Origin: Brachycybe producta | Taxonomy: Eukaryota > Arthropoda > Diplopoda > Playtdesmida > Andrognathidae | DNA length: 64,000 bases | Direction of reading: 5' to 3' | Assembly: GCA_036925085.1 (NCBI GenBank) | Contig: JAUPFP010000013.1 | Location: forward strand, 497,001-561,000 | Made by a program: the position numbers and the translations under genes | Part shown: in pieces, positions 49,110 to 58,305 of the stretch | How positions within the stretch are numbered: position 1 is the stretch's first letter | Layout: the number at the start of each line of letters is the position of its first letter | The notes under the pieces: generated by a model | Databases searched by the model: none | Seen by the model: the letters and a program-made list of their open reading frames with translations, nothing else | Told to the model about the DNA's origin: nothing

Positions 49110-51464
49110 ATGTCGGATTTTGTCACTGTTGGAAAAAGCAAACGTTTAGAAATGGTAGAATGTCATTATTGTGGGAAAAAACTTATGAACAAATATACTT
49201 TGATACGGCATGAAAAAAATTATCATAAACACATTCCAGTTGCTTCAGATTCTGAACCTAAAACTATCTATTGCTCAGAGTGCACTGAATCATTTCATAA
49301 TTACAAAAATATTTTTGAACATTACAGTATCTCACATACTGACATCATAATGAAGGAGGAAACTGTGTTCTTTTCAAAACAAGATGAGTTTTTGAAATGG
49401 AAAGAAGAAACACAAAAGAACACAGCAAGTGAGTTTGTTGTATTCAAAGGTCAAAAGAAGGTGCCAACTGGAAATGGTACTACTCAGTCATTTTATTGTC
49501 ATCGTAGTGGCATATACAAACCCAAAGGCAAAGGTATACGTCATCTAAAAAAAGGTGGTTCAAACAAGTGTGGATATTTTTGCCCGGCAAGAATGAAAGT
49601 TTACTCGAGCACTTCCGGGATTACTGTAAAGTTTATTAGTACTCACGTAGGACATAGTTGTGAACCAGGACGCTTGAGATTAAATAAAAGCGAAAAAAAT
49701 ATGATTGCTGGACAATTGTGTCAAGGTGTTCCAATGGATCGAGTTTTACGTAATGTAACTACCTCATTCAACCCAAATGAAAGATTATCACTGACAAGAA
49801 GATCCGACTTGCACAGCATCAAGACTTCATACAATGTTGATTATGACAAGATGTTCGATAAAAACGATGCTCTTTCAGTTGATATTTGGGTTAAAGAAAT
49901 GCAAGAAATGGATGATAATCCCATTCTTTTATATAAGCCACAAGGTGAAGTTAGTGCCATTTTGCCTCAATTTGATGTCAATGACTTTCTCCTTGGATTT
50001 ATGAATGGAGCACAAAAAGCAATTTTTGAACGGTTTGGTGACAACATCATTTCAATTGACTCTACTCATGGCACTAATCAGTATGGGATTCAGCTGACTA
50101 CCATACTTGTTGTAGATGATAATTGTGAAGGATTTCCAGTTGCATACTTTTTTTGTAATCGTCAGTCAGAAATGCACTACAAGGCTTTTTTCTCTTCAAT
50201 CCATGAACAAATTTGTCCAAGACCACGGACATTTATGTCTGATGATGCCCCTGCATTTTATAATGCTTGGAAAGATGTATTTTCTGATGTTGAATATCAT
50301 CTGTTATGTGACTGGCATGTTAAACGTGCGTGGTATAACAACTTGTGCAAGGTAGCTTGTAAAGAGAAACAGGAAGTAATCTTGTCGAAACTAATGTCTT
50401 TAAGCAGTGAATTGGATGAAAATACTTTTGAGATTTTATTAAAAGCAACTGTAGATCAATTCCACATGGATCCAGACACAAAAGAGTTTGGTGCTTACTT
50501 TGATACTAACTATGCCAATAGATCAAAAACATGGGCTGGCTGTTACCGCAAAGGAGCCCGAATTAATACAAACATGATATGTGAAAGATGGCATAAAGAT
50601 TTGAAATACTACAGTGAATTAAATGGTAAACAAGGTGGACGGCTAGATAAAGGAATAACTAGTCTTATGAGATCTCTTCAAAAAAAGATAATTCAGCGTG
50701 CAGTTTCAATTCAACGCTTTAAGCTTTGTTCAAAGGAAAGAGAATTACGCAAAAGGCATAAACTCAGCCTCAACATAGATTTAAATGCTATTGAAAACAT
50801 TCCTGGGAAATCATGGACAGTGGCTTCTGAACATTTTGCACAAATGTATGAAATAAAGAAGGTGTTAGAACATCCATGCTGTTCAATAAAATGTCACCTA
50901 TGCAATGTATGCATCGATCAATTCATATGTGAATGTAGTGACAATAGGTTGACCTACAACATGTGCAAACACATTCACTTCATTTGCCAGAAATTTATTT
51001 CTTATAAAGATGCCAAATTAAATAGTGGTGATAATGAAAATTTAATTATTAACGTAACTGATACTGAAGAAAATAATATTCATGAATTGAGTGCAATATC
51101 ACTACAACTTAAAAGAACAAGTGGAACAACTCTGGAGAAATCACTTGAAAGACAAAAAGATAAAGTTCGTGCAATTCTGCTTTCAGTTATTGCTGTACTG
51201 GACAAGTGTACAACTGAAGAAGAGGTACATGCAATACAGGCAAAGTCATCAAGTATAATTCCACATGTGGAAGCTCTGCAAAGTATGCATCAAGTGACTC
51301 TGCCAATGCCAGAATGTCCTTCAGCCCATAACAGAAAAATTAACCCTCAGCGGCAACTTTTCTCTATCCAGAAAAAAACTGTTTCAAAGCAACGTATAAG
51401 ACCATCTATTGATGAAAACAGTTTGTTGAACACCATCTTTAAGGAGAAAGGAGTCTTTCTTTAA
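49110..51464 (+). CDS. MULE (Mutator-like) transposase, intact 784-aa ORF
   Basis: A single uninterrupted exon from ATG 49110 encodes 784 residues. Domains in order: C2H2 finger C18-C21-H34-H39; second C2H2 finger C55-C58-H71-H76; a GCM1/WRKY-type finger about residues 110-185 (FYCHRSG, NKCGYFCPARMKV, STHVGHSC); MULE DDE core with D317 (IISIDSTHGTNQYG), D378 or D379 (TFMSDDAPAFYNAW), a CDWH motif at 400-403, and E492 (NMICERWHKDLKYY); SWIM finger C607-x-C609-x9-C619-x-H621. Function by family: binding and cutting of the element's terminal inverted repeats. No stop, frameshift or missing catalytic residue is seen. The gene lies between the inverted repeats of the element at 48813-52985. An AATAAA at 51682-51687 follows the stop by ~215 bp. 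The start ATG is favoured because the first finger begins soon after it and no earlier in-frame ATG was noticed. A domesticated host gene is less likely given the flanking TIRs and target duplication. Confidence 0.93.
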   Translation: MSDFVTVGKSKRLEMVECHYCGKKLMNKYTLIRHEKNYHKHIPVASDSEPKTIYCSECTESFHNYKNIFEHYSISHTDIIMKEETVFFSKQDEFLKWKEETQKNTASEFVVFKGQKKVPTGNGTTQSFYCHRSGIYKPKGKGIRHLKKGGSNKCGYFCPARMKVYSSTSGITVKFISTHVGHSCEPGRLRLNKSEKNMIAGQLCQGVPMDRVLRNVTTSFNPNERLSLTRRSDLHSIKTSYNVDYDKMFDKNDALSVDIWVKEMQEMDDNPILLYKPQGEVSAILPQFDVNDFLLGFMNGAQKAIFERFGDNIISIDSTHGTNQYGIQLTTILVVDDNCEGFPVAYFFCNRQSEMHYKAFFSSIHEQICPRPRTFMSDDAPAFYNAWKDVFSDVEYHLLCDWHVKRAWYNNLCKVACKEKQEVILSKLMSLSSELDENTFEILLKATVDQFHMDPDTKEFGAYFDTNYANRSKTWAGCYRKGARINTNMICERWHKDLKYYSELNGKQGGRLDKGITSLMRSLQKKIIQRAVSIQRFKLCSKERELRKRHKLSLNIDLNAIENIPGKSWTVASEHFAQMYEIKKVLEHPCCSIKCHLCNVCIDQFICECSDNRLTYNMCKHIHFICQKFISYKDAKLNSGDNENLIINVTDTEENNIHELSAISLQLKRTSGTTLEKSLERQKDKVRAILLSVIAVLDKCTTEEEVHAIQAKSSSIIPHVEALQSMHQVTLPMPECPSAHNRKINPQRQLFSIQKKTVSKQRIRPSIDENSLLNTIFKEKGVFL

Positions 51465-51525
51465 TGGTTGTACCATGACAATTACAATGTTATTCCTTGT
51501 TGGAGTTTATAATTTTCGTTAATAT

Positions 51526-51630
51526 TGTTACAGTTTATTTGATATTTTCTTTCATAATTTTGTTACAGTTTATTTGATATTTTCTTTCATAATTTTGTTA
51601 CAGTTTATTTGATATTTTCTTTCATAATTT
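51526..51630 (+). repeat. 35-bp x 3 tandem repeat downstream of the transposase stop
   Basis: Three near-identical 35-bp units (TGTTACAGTTTATTTGATAT followed by TTTCTTTCATAAT) start at 51526, 51561 and 51596, about 60 bp after the stop codon. They lie in the presumed 3' UTR, before the AATAAA at 51682. Confidence 0.85.
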
Positions 51631-51961
51631 ACTCACAAGTTATAACAAATTTCTTTCTGTTTTGTTTTCATTATTTTTTTAAATAAAAGTTTGTAATTTC
51701 AGAAAAATGAAATCTAGTCCTGAAAACTTTCTACAAAAGCCTAATCAAATTTTGGTGTTTTTATAGAAAAATACAACTGAATCAACCTAGTTTGTGCCAA
51801 AAAGTTTGTAAACAAATTAAAAGCAATAAAAAATTTTCTGCTAATTTCAAAGAAACTTTATTCTCATTGTCGAAAGTAGATGAATGTGCATAAAGACTTT
51901 ATGATATGTGTAATTTATATAAACAAACATTTCTAACAATTTCTATAAGATGAGATGGTGA

Positions 51962-52846
51962 TGTTGAGATACTAAGTCAACATGTTGAGATACTAAGTCA
52001 ACATGTTGAGATACTAAGTCAACATGTTGAGATACTAAGTCAATATATTCAGATGGTTAGGTTAGGTGATGTTAGGTTATGTATAGTTACATAACCAAAC
52101 CAAACCAAACCTAAGTCAACATATTGAGATACTAAGTCAACATATTGAGATACTAAGTCAACATGTTGAGATACTAAGTCAACATGTTGAGATACTAAGT
52201 CAACATGTTGAGATACTAAGTCAACATGTTGAGATACTAAGTCAACATGTTGAGATACTAAGTCAACATGTTGAGATACTAAGGCAACATGTTGAGATAC
52301 TAAGGCAACATGTTGAGATACTAAGTCAACATGTTGAGATACTAAGTCAACATGTTGAGATACTAAGTCAATATATTCAGATGGTTAGGTTAGGTGATGT
52401 TAGGTTAGGTATAGTTACATAACCAAACCAAACCTAAGTCTATATATTGAGATACTAAGTCATTATATATTGAGATACTAAGTCATTATATATTGAGATA
52501 CTAAGTCAACATGTTGAGATACTAAGTCAACATGTTGAGATACTAAGTCAACATGTTGAGATACTAAGTCAACATGTTGAGATACTAAGTCAACATGTTG
52601 AGATACTAAGTCAACATGTTGAGATACTAAGTCAACATGTTGAGATACTAAGTCAACATGTTGAGATACTAAGTCAATATATTGAGATACTAAGTCAATA
52701 TATTCAGATGGTTAGGTTAGGTGATGTTAGGTTAGGTATAGTTACATAACCAAACCAAACCAAACCTAAGTCTATATATTGAGATACTAAGTCAATATAT
52801 TGAGATACTAAGTGAATATATTGAGATACTAAGTGAATATACATTG
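51962..52846 (+). repeat. Higher-order satellite: 21-bp palindromic units inside the MULE
   Basis: About thirty units of 21 bp, TCAACATGTTGAGATACTAA plus G. The first 12 bases, TCAACATGTTGA, are a perfect palindrome, so dyads recur every 21 bp, two helical turns. The array is broken three times by a different ~65-75-bp segment (GATGGTTAGGTTAGGTGATG, GTATAGTTAC, ATAACCAAACC) starting near 52051, 52379 and 52706, giving a higher-order period of 328 and 327 bp. Edge units drift (TCAATATATTGA, TCTATATATTGA). Confidence 0.93.
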
Positions 52847-52931
52847 GAGCAGCATTCTTTCAATTTATTTTTTCCCACGTCCTATAAGGGGCACCGTAGT
52901 TTTCACTTGTCATCACTTTCCTATATAAGAT

Positions 52932-52985
52932 GATAAGATGGCAATGCGCATGCGCTATGAAAAACACAAGCCTCCAAACGCTAGT
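52932..52985 (-). repeat. MULE right terminal inverted repeat
   Basis: 54-bp TIR, inverted partner at 48813-48867; followed by the 9-bp target duplication at 52986-52994. Confidence 0.93.
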
Positions 52986-53174
52986 CCTATTATCATCATT
53001 TAGAAGAAAAGAGAGATAAATTCAAATTAGTCAACAGACAGAAGACGCAGATTATCCGCACCAATTTAGAGGAAGAAGGATGGGTGGAATAAAGGGGGGG
53101 GGGGGGGGTTGAATAAAGAAGGGAGGGGCAACCAGGCACAAAAAGCAAAATAAATATATCAATATAGCACAGCT

Positions 53175-53262
53175 GCAAGGAACAAACCAATTAGAAATGG
53201 ATGGCGCTCATAAAAGGGCGGGGCAAACAAAATCTTAGTGCTGGGTGGGCAAAGATGCCTGT
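53175..53262. mobile_element. 'ACAGGC' palindrome element (family 3), right half
   Basis: AACAAACCAATTAGAAATGG, ATAAAAGGGCGGGGCAAAC, CTTAGTGCTGGG and the terminal GATGCCTGT. Adjoins the long-TIR element at 53269. Confidence 0.65.
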
Positions 53263-53268
53263 TTATAT

Positions 53269-54122
53269 AGCCACCGAAAAAGTACTTCGAAAAATCTCCG
53301 CAAAGAGCGCTAGCATCGTTTTTCTATTGCGCCGATAGACCCAATGTTAAAGAAGAAAGTAAAATATATGCAGTCACTACAATATGTTTATTTTTCATAT
53401 TTAAAGTTGTCCAATTTATTTGATTCAAAGTGCAATGTGCGCCTTAAATATATGCTGATCGAGTGATAAAATAACAAAAAAAAATTGGTACGTGCGGTTC
53501 TATTTTTAAAAAGTATTTCAAAATCGCGAATTTTTAACTCTTATGTTAAATTCCATTGAGTACGCGCGCGCTCATAAGAGAAAAACATCCATTAAAATAT
53601 GCTCGTAAAAATACTAAAAATAATTTTAAAAAACCAGAAAAAAAATCAACACGTGCGCCAATGTGTTGGCTTCACTGTGGTTTAATTGTGGTTTTTTAAA
53701 ATTATTTTTACGTATTTTTGCGAGCATTTTAATGGATTTTTTTTTTCTTATTTAGGCGTACTCAATTTAGTTTAAAAAACCAATGCCTGATTGTGAAACT
53801 ACGTACTTTATTTTTTTTAAATTTCACGGTAAGTTTTCACCTATTTCTAACTGCCTGTATTTTTTTGTCATTCTATCTTAGACTAAAGTAAAGTAATAGT
53901 ATTCTATCACTAGATCAGCATATTTTTAAGGTGCACATTGCACTTTGAACCATGAAAATTGGACAACTTTAAATATGAAAAATAAACATATTGCCGCCGC
54001 GACTGTTGTGTATTTTAAAAATTAACGTTCCTTCTTTAACATAATTGGGTCTATGGGCTCAACAGAAAAACGATGCTAGCGCTCTTTGCGGAGATTTTTC
54101 GAAGTAATTTTGAGATGTAGCC
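53269..54122. mobile_element. Long-TIR fold-back element, ~854 bp (family 5, full copy)
   Basis: The left arm (GAAAAATCTCCGCAAAGAGC, GCTAGCATCG) and right arm (CGATGCTAGC, GCTCTTTGCGGAGATTTTTC) are inverted for several hundred bases, including the central CATTTTAATGGAT and CTCAATTTAGTTTAA parts. It has no coding capacity. A second copy of the left arm is at 4803-5330. Confidence 0.8.
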
Positions 54123-54498
54123 AGCATTTGAAAAATGAACATCATGATTCATGAGGAGACTGCAAGGGGAGAGGAAACAAGAGGAGGAGAAGGAGGAGGA
54201 TATTATTATGAAAAATGTAATATACTAATATGATCCATACCCAAAATTTGAGAAAATAAAAGTGAACTAAAAGAACATGTGTTACTTAAACGGTTCAAGC
54301 ACACCGATAATTCGCAACGATTTTCGCATCAAACACAATTGGAATGAAAATTAAAAACTAATATAAGTCGTCTAAATTAGAAAAAATTGAAAAATACTTA
54401 CAGAAAAAGGTCATGAACTCGTCACAAAATGAAAACATTTTTTAAATAAATGTTCGTCCGGAGACAGAGGACATTTCTTTTTATTATTTGTCAATTCT

Positions 54499-54645
54499 AA
54501 TCTGTTGCAATGGATTTGTAATCTGTTGCAATGGATTAGTAATCTGTTGCAATGAATTAGTAATCTGTTACAATGGATTAGTAACCTGTTGCAATGGATT
54601 TGTAATCTGTTGCAATGGATTTGTAATCTGTTGCAATGGATTAGA
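54499..54645 (+). repeat. 21-bp x 7 minisatellite with dyad units
   Basis: Seven units of 21 bp, AATCTGTTGCAATGGATTAG plus T, start at 54499 and recur exactly every 21 bp. Each unit is an imperfect dyad, TAATC-nn-TTGCAA-nn-GATTA. The array is flanked by inverted repeats: TTTGTCAATTCTAATC before it and GATTAGAGTTGACAAA after it. The unit length divides by three, so long repeat-peptide frames are open on both strands; these are not taken as genes. Confidence 0.9.
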
Positions 54646-56925
54646 GTTGACAAAAATGAAAAAAAATAACTATCCTTTTCGGAGTTCCGTATGTTCGTTG
54701 TGTTCTGTAGCGACTATAGCGCCCCTCAGTCGCCAATACAAAAACTAAATGAACAAATATTTTTTTTGTTGCGCCATCTATTGGGTAAAAAGAAAACCAT
54801 TACTATACTAAAAATACTGACAATACAAAAAAAAATGCTATTCATACTAATGATAATAAAATATAATAATATTAATAATAAATGTAATAAATAAACAATA
54901 TATTGATATAATTCATGTAATTTACCAAATATAAGGCAATTAGACTTTCAATTGTTAATATTTTATTATGTTGATTTCTGTACATAAGTTATATTTTCCA
55001 ATAAAAGCAGCAGAAAATGAAACTTTTTTTTTTGTAATAGAAATTTCAAAGACGTTTGTTTTTATAAATAAATTGAAACTTTTTTTTTTGCTACAAAAAA
55101 ACAGTTTTAATTTTAAAATACGATTTTAATAAATGTTTCAAACAGAAGAAATATGACACTTCTTAACTATAATCTATTAATTATTTGTCTCTAAAACTCA
55201 AACAAGTGGAAGACTAACTAAAGGATCCTATAATATATAATTTACTAATTAATGTGCTTGCTGCAATGATATTTACAGATAAATACAATTACATAAAAAA
55301 TGATATTCTATTAAAAAATAATGTCTGCGTGTGTTTATCTGTGTGTGTGTGTAATCTCTATAAAAAAACGAAGATTTCGCATAAAACCAGAAACGTCAAT
55401 AAAAGTTCATTGCTATTATTATAATTATACAATTTATGTGTAACATACAACTATCTGACAATAGTAGTTATGATTATGAAAGTAGTGTAAACTACTTCTT
55501 TTTTAAAAAAAAAGACTAGGATATTTTTTCGCATTAACCAAATTCTGTTTGGAAAGTGGCTAAATAGATATTTATTTTGCCTCCCCCATCTTTTTTTTTT
55601 CATCATGTTTTTGTTGAAAAACGTTCGCTTGATAAATATAGATTTTCTCAAAACATCGTGTGGAGGGCAAGAGCTCCTATGAAACGCAGGTGGTCGAAAA
55701 TAAAATAAATATCTATTCAGCTAACTTAAAATAAATAATTTAAAAAAAATTGTTATAATACATTTATGGTAATCTTCCATTGAGATTTGAAAGTGTTTTT
55801 TTCGCGTATAAAAAAGGGTTTTTACAAATAAAAAAAATATCTTAAAGCGAATTTTGAAGAGATCTTTTTTTCCCGTAAATTATTAAAATTATTATAAATT
55901 ATTTAATATTTAAAAAAAATTCATTTAAGCTTTTTTAATCATGAGAACGAAATTTTTTTGTGTGAAAAACCCTATACTGAGGGGGCAGGACCCAAAATAC
56001 ATTTTCTGTTATCTGATGATTTCATGTATATATTATGTTACACATAAATATGGTCAAATAATTTTAGCATAAGTTAGCTTTTAGCAGTAAACTGTTATAA
56101 TATAGCAACCCATTGTTACGTGAAACCTCTGCCATTCAAATATGAAACTGTTGCTATCAAATAAACGTTTTATTGCAATGGTAAAATGAGAAACTCAAAT
56201 TCTTCTTATCAGAAACTATTAGCTGATGTTTATCAGTCAACAAAATAAAATGTTAACAAAGTTCAAACAATAATTTACATATTGAATGTTAACTTTGTTT
56301 TAGAAGCAAGTAAAACACTTCAAGTCCTGAATTAGCTAAAACAGTTTCAAGACGATATCTTTTTAAAATTAAATTTGAATATTATTGTCGAAGCAATTTT
56401 ATTGTTAGTTTGGCTCGGATTTATATGCAATATATATATATATATATATATATCAAGCAAATGTTTCTCAATTTGTTACTAAAGTGCCCAATCATTACTA
56501 GATCAACTGCAATTATGCTTTTTCTAATAAAAAAAAGGCTTGTTAGAGGCTAGATGTCTGGTTACTATCAGTTGTCAACTAGTTTTAGCCTCTAACCAGA
56601 AGTTTTAATTGAAAGAAGAAAAAAAAAACATAATTGTTGATCTAAACAGGATTGTTACATCACAATTGGCTCTTAATGGGCCACAGATTAAGAAACATTT
56701 GCTTGATATTGCATAAAAAACTGAGCCCAGAAAATATAGTCGATCTTCCAGTAGCTAACTTAATTTTTTCTTTAAAAGTTGCTTCTAAAAAGTTTACATT
56801 CACTTAAAAAACGTTAAAATTACTGCTGAGCCCATTTTTATTCATTTTAAGCCAAACAAACTTTTAATAACCACTTCAATCAAACGATAAATTGGAGATA
56901 AGTTGAAGGTCACAATGTTTACGTT
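54646..56925. other. Intergenic AT-rich DNA, no gene seen
   Basis: GCGCCATCTATTGGG at ~54771, a (TA)n run near 56430 and poly-A/T tracts. 56520-56740 partly repeats the sequence at the window start (GATTGTTACxTC, AACATTTGCTTGATATTGCA), an unclassified dispersed repeat. Confidence 0.45.
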
Positions 56926-57218
56926 AGGCTGGTTTCAAATGGACCACTTTGTTGTGCTAATAAGTAGTACCAAAAAGTGCCTGATGCGGCTTACTTTATA
57001 TGGACCACCACTGAAAACAATGGCCTGCTGTCAGTGTGGGTCAATGGTATGACTTTGATCATCACTGACGGTGGTGGTGGTCGACACTTGTCACAGAACT
57101 TAATTTACATCGTCACTACTGTGTTGCAAAAAAAAAAACAGTGGTGGTTCTTGTGAACACCTGCAAAAAACCAGCACTTTATGTGGCGTCACAAAGTGGT
57201 CTACCGTGAAGCCAGCTT
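56926..57218. mobile_element. Fold-back MITE, ~293 bp, AGGCTGGTTTCAAATGGACC ends
   Basis: AGGCTGGTTTCAAATGGACC and GGTCTACCGTGAAGCCAGCT are inverted. Rich in GTGGTGGTCG and ACCACC words. Related to the repeat at 61981-62227. Confidence 0.65.
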
Positions 57219-57399
57219 TATAAGTGAGCCTCTGTTAAATCTCCCACTTAAAAGTTCATTGAATCAGCTGTAAATCATTGTTGAAAATGAAAAAGTCGGA
57301 CCACACAGTCATTTATTTGTAGAAATTAAGGTGACTTTAAAGATGTTTTGTTGGACACAAACATCAAGTAAACCTTTTTAAGGAACACGATTACAAAAA

Positions 57400-58030
57400 A
57401 AAACTGTTTTAAAAACTAGAGTAGTAAAAGATTATGCTAATAACATTTCAAGGCAATATCTTGAAAAAATAACCACTTTATAGTTAAATTCAAAATGATT
57501 GTTTTCAGAATTTTTTTTGCATTTTGCAAAAATTATTTTCGCCTTTTTCAAACTGTCACACAACGTTTATTTTGCAAGATATCAACAAGAAAAACGTCTA
57601 CCAATATCACCAACTATTATAGTTTCTAAAACACTTTTGAATTTTCTTTTAGTAACATTTTCTCCTGAAAATTGGGGGATTCACAACTATGAAGGCACCT
57701 TATGATGGTTTATGAACAGCTGATTTCGAACTTAATTGTTTTTTCAGGAACAAAATAAAGAAAAGCTAGAATGTATTCTAGAAACTAGCAGGTTAACTTA
57801 ACCACTTGAGGGTGTTTTCATGTAGATATCTGTCCAAATAAACTTTTTTAAGACAAAAAAATTTAAAAAGCTTTTTTTTCTAAAAATATATCAACGTGAA
57901 AATACTCTTAAGTGATTCGGCTAATCTTCTAGTTTCTAAAACACAATCAAGTTTCTGTTTATTTTGCACCTGAAAGACAAAATAATCAAGAGTTTGAGCA
58001 GCATTTCCACTTTAAAACCACCATAACAAG
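57400..58030. mobile_element. Two family-X elements head to tail
   Basis: First copy ~57400-57703 (AAACTAGAGTAGTAAAAGAT; AAGATATCAACAAGAAAAAC, ATTATAGTTTCTAAAACACT). Second ~57704-58030 (ATGAACAGCTGATTTCGAAC, TTCTAGAAACTAGCAGGTTA; AAATACTCTTAAGTGATTCG, TTCTAGTTTCTAAAACACAA). They lie just 3' of the putative last MAP2K4 exon. Confidence 0.65.
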
Positions 58031-58305
58031 AATCATGACAAAAATAACGTTACAAATGAACAGAAAACAAGAGGAAATTTTATTAATGAAACGTTTCAAC
58101 TGAAAACGCTTGAATTATTTATCTAATTGTGAAGAGAGATTGAGAAGAAACGTGACAGACGTTCGTTCATTTGATACAAACTTACGTCCAAGATCATAAT
58201 TTAGATATTAGAAATAAAACTCATAAGAGATTAACACAAACAGACACACACACAGAGAACAAACACATGCGCGGAATTGTGTGAGTGGATGTTCAAATAC
58301 CAACT

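Larger units (their letters stand above)
48813..52985 (+). mobile_element. Complete Mutator-like DNA transposon, 4,173 bp
   Basis: The left TIR (48813-48867, 55 bp, starting ACTAGCGTCTGGAGGCTTGT) matches the right TIR (52932-52985, 54 bp, reversed) with one substitution and one T-run length change. The flanks CCTTTTATC (48804-48812) and CCTATTATC (52986-52994) form a 9-bp target duplication with one mismatch, the size expected of MULEs. Inside: a 52-bp subterminal duplication, the transposase gene, a 35-bp x 3 repeat and a large satellite block. The TIRs contain GCGCATGCGC, a perfect palindrome. The near-identity of TIRs and duplication plus the open gene point to recent insertion. Confidence 0.93.

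Noticed and set aside
49110-51464. Host zinc-finger transcription factor
   Set aside because: The DDE core and SWIM finger, matching TIRs and a 9-bp target duplication identify a MULE transposase.
52047-52775. GGTTAGGTTAGG as internal telomere sequence
   Set aside because: Only two or three TTAGG words in each block, within an unrelated higher-order satellite; no real telomeric array.
51962-52846. CRISPR-like array of regular repeats
   Set aside because: The units are contiguous 21-bp repeats with no unique spacers, inside a eukaryotic transposon.
54411-54748. Long open frames reading repeat peptides (IHCNRL, VICCNG) on both strands
   Set aside because: They follow the 21-bp minisatellite, whose unit length is a multiple of three; no start, domain or splice context.
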